NCBI RefSeq assembly: GCF_024699945.1
Contig: NZ_JAJOMY010000001.1
Coordinates: 2,859,001 to 2,923,000, forward strand
Direction of reading: 5' to 3'
Origin: Phenylobacterium sp. J426
Lineage (GTDB): Bacteria > Pseudomonadota > Alphaproteobacteria > Caulobacterales > Caulobacteraceae
Length of the DNA stretch: 64,000 nt
The notes beneath the pieces were generated by a model. It saw only the letters and a program-made list of their open reading frames with translations. It did no database searches and had not been told where the DNA came from. Position numbers and translations under genes: made by a program. Below are positions 41,619 to 50,533 of this stretch, one piece after another (positions within the stretch are counted from its first letter, which is position 1; every line of letters begins with the position of its first letter).

Positions 41619-42332
41619 ATCGGAGCCGCCCCGTCGACGACCTCGCCGAAGATGGCGCGGAAGCTCGCCTTCAGCGCCGCATCGGCCTCATCCATCGTGA
41701 CCGGAAGCCCCAGGTCGACGAGACTGGTCACGCCGTAAGCCGTCTGACCGCATGGGACGATGCCCGAGAAGTGGTCGAGGTCCGGCTCGACGTTCAGCGA
41801 TACGCCGTGGAAGGACACCCAGCGGCGCAGCTTCACGCCGATCGCTGCGATCTTGTCCTCCCTGGTCGGCCCCTGGCTGCTTGCGCTCCACCCAGACGCC
41901 CACGCGCCCCTCGCGCACCGCGCCGGCGACGTTAAAGGCGTCCAGGGCCCCGATTATCCAGCTCTCAAGGGCTGCGACGAAGGCGCGCACGTCACGGCCG
42001 CGCTTGGTCAGATCCAGCATCACGTAAGCCACCCGTTGACCGGGGCCATGATAGGTGAACTGGCCTCCACGCCCGCTTTCGAACACGGGGAACCGGTCGG
42101 GGTGCAGGAGGTCGGCGGCCCTGGCGGAGACGCCGGCGGTGTAGAGGGGCGGATGCTCGAGGAGCCAGACCAGCTCGGCGGCGGAGCCGTCGGCGATCGC
42201 CGCCGCACGTGACTCCATCGCCGCTACGGCCAGCGGATAATCCACGTAGCCCCTGGACACCGCCCAGTCCGCAGGCAAGCCGTCGGTTCGGTCAAAGCGC
42301 GGCGCAGTCGTGTTTAACGCGTGGTCAAGCAT
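41615..42332 (-). CDS. lipB: Octanoyltransferase LipB (frameshift)
   Basis: Starts at ATG 42332; length 3n+1. The first frame holds [50 protein letters not shown]. The second frame holds [17 protein letters not shown] and [18 protein letters not shown] with the catalytic Cys. Removing one C from CCCC at 41870-41873 restores 238 residues. LipB moves octanoate from ACP to apo-lipoyl domains such as PDH E2. Confidence 0.9.
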
Positions 42333-42400
42333 GTTCCCGCAATGTGGGGGGCCGGCCCGCCTCTCGCAAAGCCTCAGTTCGTTTTCGGAGAGTCCCTCTC

Positions 42401-42652
42401 GTGTCTCAGGTCAACGCCGTCAACGTCGAGATCCAGGTCGTACTGGGACGGGCCACGCTGCCGATGGCCCAATTGCTGCGCATGGGCCGTGGTGCGGTGA
42501 TTCCCCTCGACGCGACGGTGAACGAGGAAGTCTGGATCCTCGCCAACAACCATCCGGTCGCGCGCGGCGAGATCCAGATCGCGGAGGACAAGATCGCGAT
42601 CGCCGTCACGCGCGAGGCCAACGTCTACGACTACATGGCGGGCGGCGTCTAA
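42401..42652 (+). CDS. Short FliN/FliM-type flagellar motor switch protein
   Basis: 83 residues from GTG 42401. [34 protein letters not shown] and [14 protein letters not shown] are a SpoA (FliN C-terminal) domain. It lacks the N-terminal extension of canonical FliN (about 110 residues) and lies outside any flagellar cluster, so it may be the FliN of this genome or a shorter paralogue. Divergent from lipB. Confidence 0.8.
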   Translation: MSQVNAVNVEIQVVLGRATLPMAQLLRMGRGAVIPLDATVNEEVWILANNHPVARGEIQIAEDKIAIAVTREANVYDYMAGGV

Positions 42653-42716
42653 GCGGCGCACAAGGCAGGCCTTCACAAAGCATCCAGCGTTTGCTACCTG
42701 CCGCGCCTCACCACGA

Positions 42717-42801
42717 GCGGTCGTGGCGGAATTGGTAGACGCGCAGCGTTGAGGTCGCTGTGGGGCAACCCGTGGAAGTTCGAGTCTTCTCGACCGCACC
42801 A
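42717..42801 (+). tRNA. tRNA-Leu (anticodon GAG)
   Basis: Acceptor stem GCGGTCG/CGACCGC closes an 85-base cloverleaf with a long variable arm (GGGGCAACCCGT region), a T arm with GTTCGAGTC and an encoded ACCA 3' end. The anticodon stem CAGCG/CGCTG has loop TTGAGGT, giving GAG, which reads CUC/CUU Leu. No flanking direct repeat suggests an integrated element. Confidence 0.95.
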
Positions 42802-42967
42802 TCCTGCTTCGCCTTTCGGGGCTCCGCAGGACTAGACGTGATGTTTGACTGCTAAGAAGGATGTCCTGCGAAGCCTTGGCCTAGCGGGGCCCTCGACCGC
42901 ACCCCCTGAATCAGGGTTTTCAACGAGGCACGAGCCAGTCCGTCCGCATCACAGCCAGGAGGTCCGC

Positions 42968-44398
42968 ATGAGCCGTGAAACGGACGACCTCACCGAGCTG
43001 GACCGGAAGCTGCCGATCGAGGCTGAGGAAGATCTCGAAGACCTGGCCCTAGGCGAGGACTACGCCCTCAATCCCGAGTTCGTCTCAGACGTGGTGGACG
43101 CACTGGACCGCGGCGACGCGGAGCGCCTGCGCGAGTTGCTGGGCGCGCTGCATCCGGCGGACGTCGCCGATCTGATGGGGTTCCTGTCCGCGGACGCCCG
43201 GGAGGAACTGGTCCCGCACCTCGATCCCGAAACGCTGGCCGAGATCCTCTCCGAGCTGGACACGGAGATCCGGGAGGAGGTGCTGGAGCACGTTCCTTCG
43301 GCGACCCTCGCCAAGGCGATCGGCGAGATGGAGTCGGACGATGCCGCCGACGTCGTCGACGACCTGGAGGCGGATAAGCGCGCCCAGGTGCTGGCCGCGA
43401 TGCCGGAGATCGAGCGGGCGACCATCGAGGCGACGCTCGCGTACGAGGATGAGACGGCCGGCCGCCTGATGCAGCGGGAGGTGGTGGCGGCGCCGCAGTT
43501 CTGGACCGTCGGCCAGGCGATCGACCATTTCCGCAAAGAGGTCGACGATCTGCCCGAGCTGTTCTTCGACGTTTATGTGGTCGACCCGAGCTACAAGCCC
43601 GTAGGCGCCGTCCCCGTGAGCCAGCTTCTGCGCTCGGCGCGCGGCGTCCCTCTGGCGCAGATCATGGAGCCCGTGACGGAAATCCCGGTCGACATGGACC
43701 AGGAGGAGGTCGCCTACATCTTCGACAAGTACCACCTCATCTCTGCGCCGGTGGTCGAGCCAGGCGGGCGTCTGGTGGGCCAGATCACCGTCGACGACAT
43801 CGTAGGGGTCATCCAGGAGGAGGGCGAAGAGGATATCCTGGCCCTCGCGGGCGTGTCCGACGCCGGCCGGGACGCCGGCGTCTGGGGCATCGTCCGCTCA
43901 CGCTTGCCGTGGCTGCTGGTGAACACCGTGACCGCCGCTCTGGCGGCCAGTGTGATCGGGGCCTTCGAAGCACAGATCCAGAAGCTGGCGATATTGGCTG
44001 CCCTGACGCCCATCGTATCAGCCCTGGGCGGGAACGCCGGCACCCAGACCCTTGCCGTCGCCGTCCGGGCGCTCGCCAGCCGCGAGCTGTCGGCATTCAA
44101 CGCGATCCGGACCGTCGGGCGGGAAATGGCCGTCGGACTTGCGAACGGGACGGTTCTCGCCGTGCTCACGGGCGCGGCCACCTACCTGATGTTCCACGAC
44201 CTGCGGCTCAGCGTAGCGTTCGGGCTTTCGATGATCATCACGCTCTTCGTCGCCGGATTGGCCGGGGCCGTCGTGCCTCTCGCCCTGGAGCGCATGGGCC
44301 GGGACCCGGCCGTTTCTTCTTCGGTCTTCGTCACCTTCGTAACGGATTTCACAGGCTTCTTCGCCTTCCTGGGACTCGCCGCCCTCATTTTGCTGTAA
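42968..44398 (+). CDS. mgtE: Magnesium transporter MgtE
   Basis: 476 residues from ATG 42968 behind CCAGGAGGT; a longer upstream frame overlapping the tRNA tail is rejected. MgtE_N repeats (LLGALHPADVADLMGFL, LETEIREEVLEHV-like), paired CBS domains (about 150-270) and five C-terminal TM helices with ALGGNAGTQTLAV. The CBS/N domains close the channel when Mg2+ is ample. No M-box seen upstream. Confidence 0.92.
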   Translation: MSRETDDLTELDRKLPIEAEEDLEDLALGEDYALNPEFVSDVVDALDRGDAERLRELLGALHPADVADLMGFLSADAREELVPHLDPETLAEILSELDTEIREEVLEHVPSATLAKAIGEMESDDAADVVDDLEADKRAQVLAAMPEIERATIEATLAYEDETAGRLMQREVVAAPQFWTVGQAIDHFRKEVDDLPELFFDVYVVDPSYKPVGAVPVSQLLRSARGVPLAQIMEPVTEIPVDMDQEEVAYIFDKYHLISAPVVEPGGRLVGQITVDDIVGVIQEEGEEDILALAGVSDAGRDAGVWGIVRSRLPWLLVNTVTAALAASVIGAFEAQIQKLAILAALTPIVSALGGNAGTQTLAVAVRALASRELSAFNAIRTVGREMAVGLANGTVLAVLTGAATYLMFHDLRLSVAFGLSMIITLFVAGLAGAVVPLALERMGRDPAVSSSVFVTFVTDFTGFFAFLGLAALILL

Positions 44399-44471
44399 CT
44401 GGCGTGACAGTTGCGGCGGGTGGCCACGGGCTCCCTCTGTCCGTGCTATTTTGGGTCAATTTCGCCAGGTC

Positions 44472-45731
44472 ATGCGCCCGCGCTACCGCGTTTCCCGGAA
44501 CGCCATCGAACTGATCAAGCGGTTCGAAGGCTGTCGCCGCAAGGCCGCCCGGCTGCCCGACGGGCGCTGGACGATCGGCTATGGCCACACCCTGACGGCC
44601 CGTGAGGGCGCCGAGGTGTCGGTGGACGACGCTGAGGCCCTGCTGATCTACGACCTGATCGCGGTCGCCCACCTGGTGAACGAGAACGTCTTCGCGCCGC
44701 TCACCCAGAACCAGTTCGATGCCCTGGTCAGCTTCGCCTTCAATCTGGGGACGGATGCCTTCCGTACCTCGCAGGTCCTGGCGCGCCTCAACGCCGGCGA
44801 AACCCTGCAGGCGGCTTGCGCCATGGAACTATGGCGCAAGGTGGAGTTCGAGGGCCGCCGCATCGTGCTGGATGCGCTCGTTCGCCGGCGCGCGGCCGAG
44901 AAGGCTCTCTTTCTGACGCCGGAAGGCGATCTTTGGGTTCCCGCGCCGTCGCCACTGCTCCACCCGCTCGTAGACCTCGACGTTCGCGAGATCGTCCCGG
45001 CCGAACGTCCGACCGAGCTCGTCACCTCGCTGAAGGGCGACACGATTGAGGTCAGCCGCGACGGTGACCCTCAACCCGTGCCCCCGCCGGTCGAAGACGA
45101 GGCGCCGGGCGAAACGCTGCGCGCGGCGGCCGAAGCGGTCGCCAACCGTCTGCAGGCCATCTTCCCGGAAGGCGATCCCGAGCCCGCGACGCCTCGCGAG
45201 CCGACGTCGCAACAGCAGGTCCAACCTGAGCCCTCGGCCGAGGTCCCGCTCTCGCCGGAAGCTGAGCCCGAAACGGAGCCGGCGGCTGAACTTCGCCCCC
45301 AGGCCGACTTTGCGCCACCGATCACCCCGGAAAGCGCGCTGGAGCCGCCGGAAGAGCCGTCCGAGGCGTTCGAGGCCCCGGAACCCGCCAATGACGCCCA
45401 GCTCGTCGTCGAGCCGGTCGAAGCGGCGCAGCCGCGCATCCTCATCGACGACACCGCGGTTCATGAGTTCATCCCGGCCCGGGTGACGCCCCTGCCGCGC
45501 CGCAAAGCCGATGGCGGTCTTACCACCGACCTGGTGCTGGCGTTGCTGGGCTTGGCATTCTTTGGCTTCGGCCTGTTCTGGGGGCTGAACGCTCGCGCCG
45601 GCGCGGCTGTGGGCGGCGTGGCGGCCCCGTTGCTGGTCGCCTGGGCCGCAGGCGTGGCCGGCGTCGGCTTCTTCGTGGTCGCAGTCTTCCGACTCCTCGA
45701 GCGGCTCGGCCGCATGTCCGAGCGCGACTAG
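44472..45731 (+). CDS. GH24-type muramidase fused to a membrane-anchored C-terminus
   Basis: 419 residues from ATG 44472. The N-terminal 145 residues are a lysozyme: IKRFEG (Glu19), LPDGRWTIGYGHT (Asp30, Thr34), TQNQFDALVSFAFNLG. A long Pro/Glu-rich acidic linker (about 190-340) follows, then two TM helices (DLVLALLGLAFFGFGLFWGL, AGVAGVGFFVVAVFRL). Unlike phage endolysins the enzyme is tethered, presumably with the lysozyme on the periplasmic side. No signal peptide precedes it, so the topology is unclear. Confidence 0.85.
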   Translation: MRPRYRVSRNAIELIKRFEGCRRKAARLPDGRWTIGYGHTLTAREGAEVSVDDAEALLIYDLIAVAHLVNENVFAPLTQNQFDALVSFAFNLGTDAFRTSQVLARLNAGETLQAACAMELWRKVEFEGRRIVLDALVRRRAAEKALFLTPEGDLWVPAPSPLLHPLVDLDVREIVPAERPTELVTSLKGDTIEVSRDGDPQPVPPPVEDEAPGETLRAAAEAVANRLQAIFPEGDPEPATPREPTSQQQVQPEPSAEVPLSPEAEPETEPAAELRPQADFAPPITPESALEPPEEPSEAFEAPEPANDAQLVVEPVEAAQPRILIDDTAVHEFIPARVTPLPRRKADGGLTTDLVLALLGLAFFGFGLFWGLNARAGAAVGGVAAPLLVAWAAGVAGVGFFVVAVFRLLERLGRMSERD

Positions 45732-45770
45732 ACGCTGACGCGCCTCGGCGACGCGTGCTAACGCATCGCC

Positions 45771-46938
45771 ATGATCCCGAACCACGGACCCAACCTCGAA
45801 TTCGGCCTCGGCGAGTCCGCGGACATGATCCGCGAGACTACGGCCCGGTTCTCCGCCGATAAGATCGCGCCGCTCGCCGCCGAGATCGACCAGACCAATG
45901 AATTCCCCCGCCAGCTGTGGCCCCAGATGGGCGAGCTCGGCCTGCATGGCATCACCGTCGAGGAGGAGTTCGGCGGCCTCGGCCTCGGCTACCTCGAGCA
46001 CGTGGTGGCTATGGAGGAAGTCTCCCGCGCCTCAGCCTCGGTCGGTCTGAGCTACGGCGCCCACTCCAACCTCTGCGTGAACCAGCTCCGCCGCTGGGGC
46101 TCGGACGAGCAGAAGCGCCGGTACCTGCCAAGGCTGATCTCAGGCGAACATGTGGGCTCACTGGCCATGAGCGAGGCGGGCTCGGGGTCGGATGTGGTCT
46201 CCATGAAGCTGAAGGCCGAGAAGAAGGGCGACCGATACGTCCTGAACGGCACGAAATTCTGGATTACCAATGCGCCGCACGCCGACACACTGATCGTCTA
46301 CGCCAAGACCGATCCGGGCGCCGACAGCCGCGGCATCACCGCCTTCATCATCGAGAAGGGCTTCAAGGGATTCCGCGTCTCCCAGAAGCTCGACAAGATG
46401 GGCATGCGTGGCTCCGACACCGGCGAACTGGTGTTCGAGGACTGCGAGGTGCCGGAAGAGAACGTCATGGGACCGCTGAACGGCGGCGTCGGCGTACTGA
46501 TGAGCGGCCTCGACTACGAACGCGCGGTGCTCTCGGCCGGTCCGCTGGGCATCATGCAAGCGTGCATGGACGTCGTCCTGCCCTACGTCCGGGAGCGCAA
46601 GCAGTTCGGCAAGCCGATCGGTTCGTTCCAGCTGATGCAGGGGGAAAATCGCCGACATGTATGTCGCTCTGAACTCGGCGCGGGCTTACGTCTATGCGGT
46701 GGCGAGGGCCTGCGACGCGGGGATGACGACACGCTTCGACGCCGCCGGCGCCATCCTGATGGCCAGCGAGAACGCCGTTAAGGTCTCGCTGGAGGCGATC
46801 CAGGCCCTGGGCGGCGCAGGCTATACGAAGGAGTATCCGGTCGAGCGATTCCTTCGGGACGCGAAGCTGTACGACATTGGCGCCGGCACGAACGAGATCC
46901 GGCGCTTCCTGATCGGACGGGAGCTGCTGGGCGGATGA
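45771..46938 (+). CDS. ivd: Isovaleryl-CoA dehydrogenase (frameshift)
   Basis: Start ATG 45771; length 3n+1. Typical IVD motifs: [50 protein letters not shown] and [19 protein letters not shown], whose Glu is the IVD-specific base. The second frame has [17 protein letters not shown] and the C-terminal [19 protein letters not shown]. Removing one G from GGGGG at 46640-46644 gives 388 residues. It acts in leucine catabolism, passing electrons to ETF. Confidence 0.92.
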
Positions 46939-47333
46939 GGGGCCTCGGGGGCATGATCGCGGTGCTGGCGGTGGCGGGTTGCGCCACGGTCGAGGCCCCG
47001 TCGTGCCCCGCCGGTCAGGAGCACATGCGAACGGCGCAGCTGTTCCTGGGCGGACCGTTTGGCGCGGCGGCGGTGGGCGAGGCCGACATCCGCAGGTTCG
47101 TGGACCAGGAGGTGACCCCGCGCTTCCCGGACGGCGTCACCATCCTTGAGGGCGGGGGACAGTGGCGCGGCGCGGAGAACCGGCTGATCCGAGAAGCGCG
47201 AAAGGTGGTGCTGATTGTGCTCCCGGCGAAACGCGACGGACAGGAACGGCTCGCAGCTGTTCGCGCGGCCCACAGGGCCCGGTTCCACCAGGAGGCCGTC
47301 GTGGTCACGCAAGAAGCCTGCGTCGCACTCTAG
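46935..47333 (+). CDS. DUF3574-like lipoprotein
   Basis: 132 residues with ATGA overlap of ivd. Lipoprotein signal peptide ending VAGCAT. The mature domain has HMRTAQLFLGGPFG, DEVTPRFPDGVTILEGGGQW-like motifs and HRARFHQEAVVVTQEA. It matches DUF3574, small secreted proteins of unknown function. Confidence 0.75.
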   Translation: MRGLGGMIAVLAVAGCATVEAPSCPAGQEHMRTAQLFLGGPFGAAAVGEADIRRFVDQEVTPRFPDGVTILEGGGQWRGAENRLIREARKVVLIVLPAKRDGQERLAAVRAAHRARFHQEAVVVTQEACVAL

Positions 47334-48125
47334 CTACCGCCGCTCCACCACCAGGCTCTGCTGGGCGATGCCGAAATAGCCGTGAACGTCGGCCAGCCTA
47401 GTCATCGCCAGACCCGCGCCATCCGGCGACAACCAACTCTCAGCCTTCGACAGGATCCACTCGCCGCGCGGCAGGCGGGCGAAGCTGACGGTCAGGTCGC
47501 CGTTGATAAAGGTCCAGTCATCGAAGGGCACGACCGACGAGATGCCGTTCGAGAAGTCGGCCACCGAGGCCGCCCGCATGGCCGGCGAGATGGTCTGGCC
47601 CAGGATGGTCGGCCGGTGCTGACGGAACCAGCAGGCGGCGGGGCCGTGCCGGCCGAAGCCGCCGTGGACGGTGGCGATGTGGAAGTTGCCGCCGAAGTTG
47701 TTCTCACGGTCGGTGAGCCGACCCTCCGCCAGCGGCGCGGCCTCGGGCAGCGGCTCGTCCAACGGGGGAAGGTGGACGCCGCCAAGGCCCAGGGGCTGCG
47801 TGCGGATCTTCAAGACCGTGCCGCGCGTGACCTCAACGCCGCCGGCGCTCAGCCGGACCTCCACCAACTGGATCTTGCGACCCTGACGCAGCACCTGGGT
47901 CTCCACCGCAAGCTCCGCCACCGGAACCGGCCGCAGCAGGTCGATGGTAAGGCGCGAGACCTGCATCGGGACCGGCGTCTCCACCTGTTCCGCGGCCCAG
48001 GCGATCAGCGCCGACGGCGCCCCACCATGCTGCAGCTGCGGATGCCAGGGCCCGGCGGACCATTTGGTGGCGCGCGCGATCGCCTTCGGCGGCGCGCCGG
48101 TGACTTCGAAGACGGCGTCGGTCAT
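47334..48125 (-). CDS. Acyl-CoA thioesterase family protein (hot-dog, TesB-like)
   Basis: 263 residues. KWSAGPWHPQLQHGGAPSALIAW and VSRLTIDLLRPVPVAELAVETQVLRQGRKIQLVEVRL-type motifs mark an N-terminal hot-dog of the YciA/TesB-like thioesterase family, and GHTFxNGDLTVSFARLPRGEWILSKAESWL gives a second. Last gene of a leftward operon, with ATGA overlap of the regulator gene, so an acyl-CoA hydrolase controlled with it is plausible. Confidence 0.8.
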   Translation of the reverse strand: MTDAVFEVTGAPPKAIARATKWSAGPWHPQLQHGGAPSALIAWAAEQVETPVPMQVSRLTIDLLRPVPVAELAVETQVLRQGRKIQLVEVRLSAGGVEVTRGTVLKIRTQPLGLGGVHLPPLDEPLPEAAPLAEGRLTDRENNFGGNFHIATVHGGFGRHGPAACWFRQHRPTILGQTISPAMRAASVADFSNGISSVVPFDDWTFINGDLTVSFARLPRGEWILSKAESWLSPDGAGLAMTRLADVHGYFGIAQQSLVVERR

Positions 48126-48933
48126 GCGGCGGCTGCGCGCGACCGGGCGGCATGCGCCTGGGCCAGGATCTCGGCGGTCGCCGAATCGGCTGGGAAGAAG
48201 GTCTCGAGGGTCAACTCGGAAAGGGTGATGTCCACGGCCGTGCCGAATACCGTGGTGGTGGCGTAGAAGGAAAGCCAGCTTTCGCCCTGCAGCAACTGGT
48301 AGGGGACTGCGACCTGGCCGTAGTCCTCCGGACGGCGGTCGGCGGCGGGCGGGACCGGATAGCCCTTAACCTCCTCTATGAGAGCAATGAGGCCGGGATC
48401 GGCCGTGAGGTCGGCCTGTCGCCGCAAGCGCTCCAGCATGTGGTCGCGCCACTCGGCCAAGTTCGCGGTGCGAGCGGCCAAACCTCTCGGGTGCAGCGCC
48501 AGCCGCACGACGTTCACCGGTCCGGACAGCAACTCGGGATCCACGCCCTCCAATAGGGCGCCACCGCGGCATTCGCCGCCACCAGGTTCCAGCGCAGATC
48601 CACCACCAGGGCCGGATATGGCTCGTGACCCTTCAGGATCAGGTCCACCGCCTTTCTGGCGGCGGCGAATTCGGGATCATCCAGGCCGCGCTCTGCGAAC
48701 ACCGGGGCAAAGCCCGCCGCCACCAGAATGACGTTGCGCTCGCGCAGTGGGATCTCCAAGTGGTCGGCGAGGTGCAACACCATCTCCCGGCTTGGCATCG
48801 CGCGGCCAGTCTCCATGAAGCTGAGGTGTCGGGTCGAGATGTCGGCTTCGAGCGCCAGGTCGAGCTGGCTCATACGCCGGCGCTGCCGCCAGTCGCGGAT
48901 GTGCTCGCCCACCGGCTTTGTCGCCCTCGTCAT
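48122..48933 (-). CDS. XRE regulator with MmyB-like ligand-binding domain (frameshift)
   Basis: Start ATG 48933; length 3n+2. HTH: GEHIRDWRQRRRMSQLDLALEADISTRHLSFMETGRAMPS. The C-terminal domain has RNVILVAAGFAPVF, PALVVDLRWNLVAAN and, in the next frame, LEGVDPELLSGPVNVVRLALHPRGLA. Restoring one missing base at GGG 48556-48558 gives about 270 residues. MmyB-like domains are thought to bind hydrophobic ligands. It overlaps both neighbours by four bases. Confidence 0.82.
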
Positions 48934-49196
48934 GATGCAACCTTATCCAGCGCTTCGGCGGCCGGTCCATGACCCGGGAGGTAATGGAGCCCGTTCACAC
49001 AGGGCAGGGCGCGCAGCCGCTCGGCCAGGAGGTCGGCGAACTCGGGCGTGAGCCCGCACATTTCTAGCCGGGTGGAGGCCGCTACATGCGCGAGACTGAG
49101 CACCCCGCCGGGCAGCCGCGCCACCACTGTCAGGGCCCGCACAAGGGCGTCGGGCTCAGGCGCGAGCTGCAGGACGTAGATGTCGACCCTACGCAT
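48930..49196 (-). CDS. Small protein, possibly ACT-like
   Basis: 88 residues starting MRRVDIYVLQLAPEPDALVRALTVVARLPGGV. Size and layout (beta strand, helix ALVRALTVVARL, beta SLAHVAASTRLEMCGL, helix AERLRAL) recall single-ACT regulatory subunits such as IlvM, but identity is too low to claim. The start lies inside the upstream gene and the stop overlaps the XRE start. No catalytic partner is adjacent. Confidence 0.6.
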   Translation of the reverse strand: MRRVDIYVLQLAPEPDALVRALTVVARLPGGVLSLAHVAASTRLEMCGLTPEFADLLAERLRALPCVNGLHYLPGHGPAAEALDKVAS

Positions 49197-49482
49197 CGCC
49201 GGCCGCCATCTCGAAGACCTCCTCGGCAAGGAGAGCGTTGTCATCGCCATAGGCGCGAAGCTGGAGGCGGTCGCCGCGGGCCTCCGGCGTGCGGGTCAGC
49301 CAGACCAACTCCTTGGCGGTGCCGGCCGGCAGCAGGCGGGCGAAGACGCCTTCGACGGCGCAGAGGGCAGGCATGCCGTGGCGGCTGTCCAGGCGCGCCT
49401 CGATGCGGTTGGCTGCGGCGCCGGGCAGGCGAGCGGCGAAGCGTTCGGCGGCTTCGGCGAGGCGCTGGAGCGGTTCGGTCAC
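49189..49482 (-). CDS. Hypothetical 97-residue protein, first gene of attenuated operon
   Basis: 97 residues from GTG 49482, with AAGGAC about nine bases upstream. VTEPLQRLAEAAERFAARLPGAAANRIEARLDSR, then LCAVEGVFARLLPAGTAKELVWLTRTPEARGD. I do not recognise a family. Followed by coupled genes; the upstream gap carries the attenuator-like hairpin and leader peptide. Confidence 0.55.
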   Translation of the reverse strand: MTEPLQRLAEAAERFAARLPGAAANRIEARLDSRHGMPALCAVEGVFARLLPAGTAKELVWLTRTPEARGDRLQLRAYGDDNALLAEEVFEMAAGDA

Positions 49483-49532
49483 GGGTCGGGTCCTTCTTAC
49501 TGGAAGACCCCGGCCGGGCGCGAAAGCCATTG

Positions 49533-49563
49533 AAAAACCCCGCGTCCTGGCCGGAGCGGGGTT
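49533..49563 (-). terminator. Leftward terminator-like hairpin in the leader (attenuator candidate)
   Basis: An 8-bp stem (49536-49543 with 49556-49563, AACCCCGC and complement) extended by TCC/GGA; five T follow on the minus strand (49537-49533). It lies in a divergent gap, 28 bases after the leader stop and 50 before the operon's first start codon, so it cannot simply end an upstream gene. Confidence 0.65.
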
Positions 49564-49590
49564 GCTGAAACTGCGATCTTGGGCGGTTCG

Positions 49591-49668
49591 TCAGGCCGCG
49601 CGGGATCGCCCCCGTCCGTTATGGGCGGTGGTAATCATCATCGTCGCGGTCAGGCGCAGGCTGCGCAT
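49591..49668 (-). CDS. Putative leader peptide rich in Thr/Met/Ile
   Basis: 25 codons (ATG 49668 to TGA 49591), starting MRSLRL and containing TATMMITTA, four Thr plus Met-Met-Ile, then a basic tail. It is followed by a terminator. The arrangement is the same as amino-acid biosynthetic attenuators such as enteric thrL. An upstream ATG at 49706 would extend it in frame by 13 residues. Expression is not demonstrable here. Confidence 0.4.
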   Translation of the reverse strand: MRSLRLTATMMITTAHNGRGRSRAA

Positions 49669-49809
49669 GGCGTGGGTGAGTCCTACGAACAGGGCGGCGT
49701 CAGCCATAGCGCATCGAAGCGCGGCTGGAAACCGGCGCCATTCGAAGCTCCGTTCCTGACGCTGGGGAAGCGCAACTAAGTTGACGGTTCGAGAGATCGA
49801 GGAGCCTCC

Positions 49810-50533
49810 ATGATCGACCTCCACTTCGTGGCGACCCCCAACGGCCAGAAGATCAGCATCGCGCTGGAAGAGGTCGGACTCCCGTACCGGATCATCAGCT
49901 ACGACATCTTCGAGGGCGACCAGCACACGCCCGAGTTCGGACGGATCAACCCCAACCATAAGCTGCCGGCGATCGTGGACCACGATCCGCCCTTTGGCGG
50001 CGGGCCGCACGCGGTCTTCGAGTCCGGCGCCATCCTCCAGTACCTCGCCGAGAAGACCGGCCAACTGCTGCCGAAGGATCCGCGCCAGCGCAGCGTCGCC
50101 ATCCAGTGGCTGACCTGGCAGGTGGCGGGTCTGGGTCCAATGGGGGGGACAGGCGGCGCACTTCGTCCGCTACGCGCCCGAGAAGATCCCCTACGCCATC
50201 GAGCGCTACACAAAGGAGCTCGACCGGCTGATGCAGGTGCTGGAGCGCCGGCTCGGTGAGGTGGAGTACCTGGCGGGTGACGAATACTCGATCGCCGACA
50301 TCGCTGTGTGGCCGGGCCGTTCGGCCGCCGGCACGCTCAGCATCGACATCCAGCAGCAGTATCCGAACGTCCATCGTTGGTTCGCCAAGATCGCCGAACG
50401 GCCGGCGGTGATCCGCGGCCGCGACGCGGAGAAAGCTGTCCCTGAAAAGTACCTGCAGAAGTCCGCAAAGCTGACGCCCGAACAATGGTCCAACATGTTC
50501 GGCGAACGGATGCATCAGGCCGTACGTCTCTAG
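49810..50533 (+). CDS. Glutathione S-transferase family, YfcG/YghU-like (frameshift)
   Basis: Starts ATG 49810 behind GAGGAG; length 3n+1. Thioredoxin-like N domain: [47 protein letters not shown] domain in the next frame: [40 protein letters not shown]. One G removed from the seven at 50142-50148 gives about 240 residues. YfcG/YghU-type proteins have disulfide reductase activity using glutathione. Confidence 0.88.

Noticed and set aside
42717-42801. tRNA-Leu as an integration site of a mobile element
   Set aside because: No direct repeat of the 3' end, no integrase, and flanking genes are housekeeping.
44472-45731. Lysozyme gene as prophage remnant
   Set aside because: No holin, integrase, terminase or structural genes nearby, and the gene has a membrane anchor unlike endolysins.
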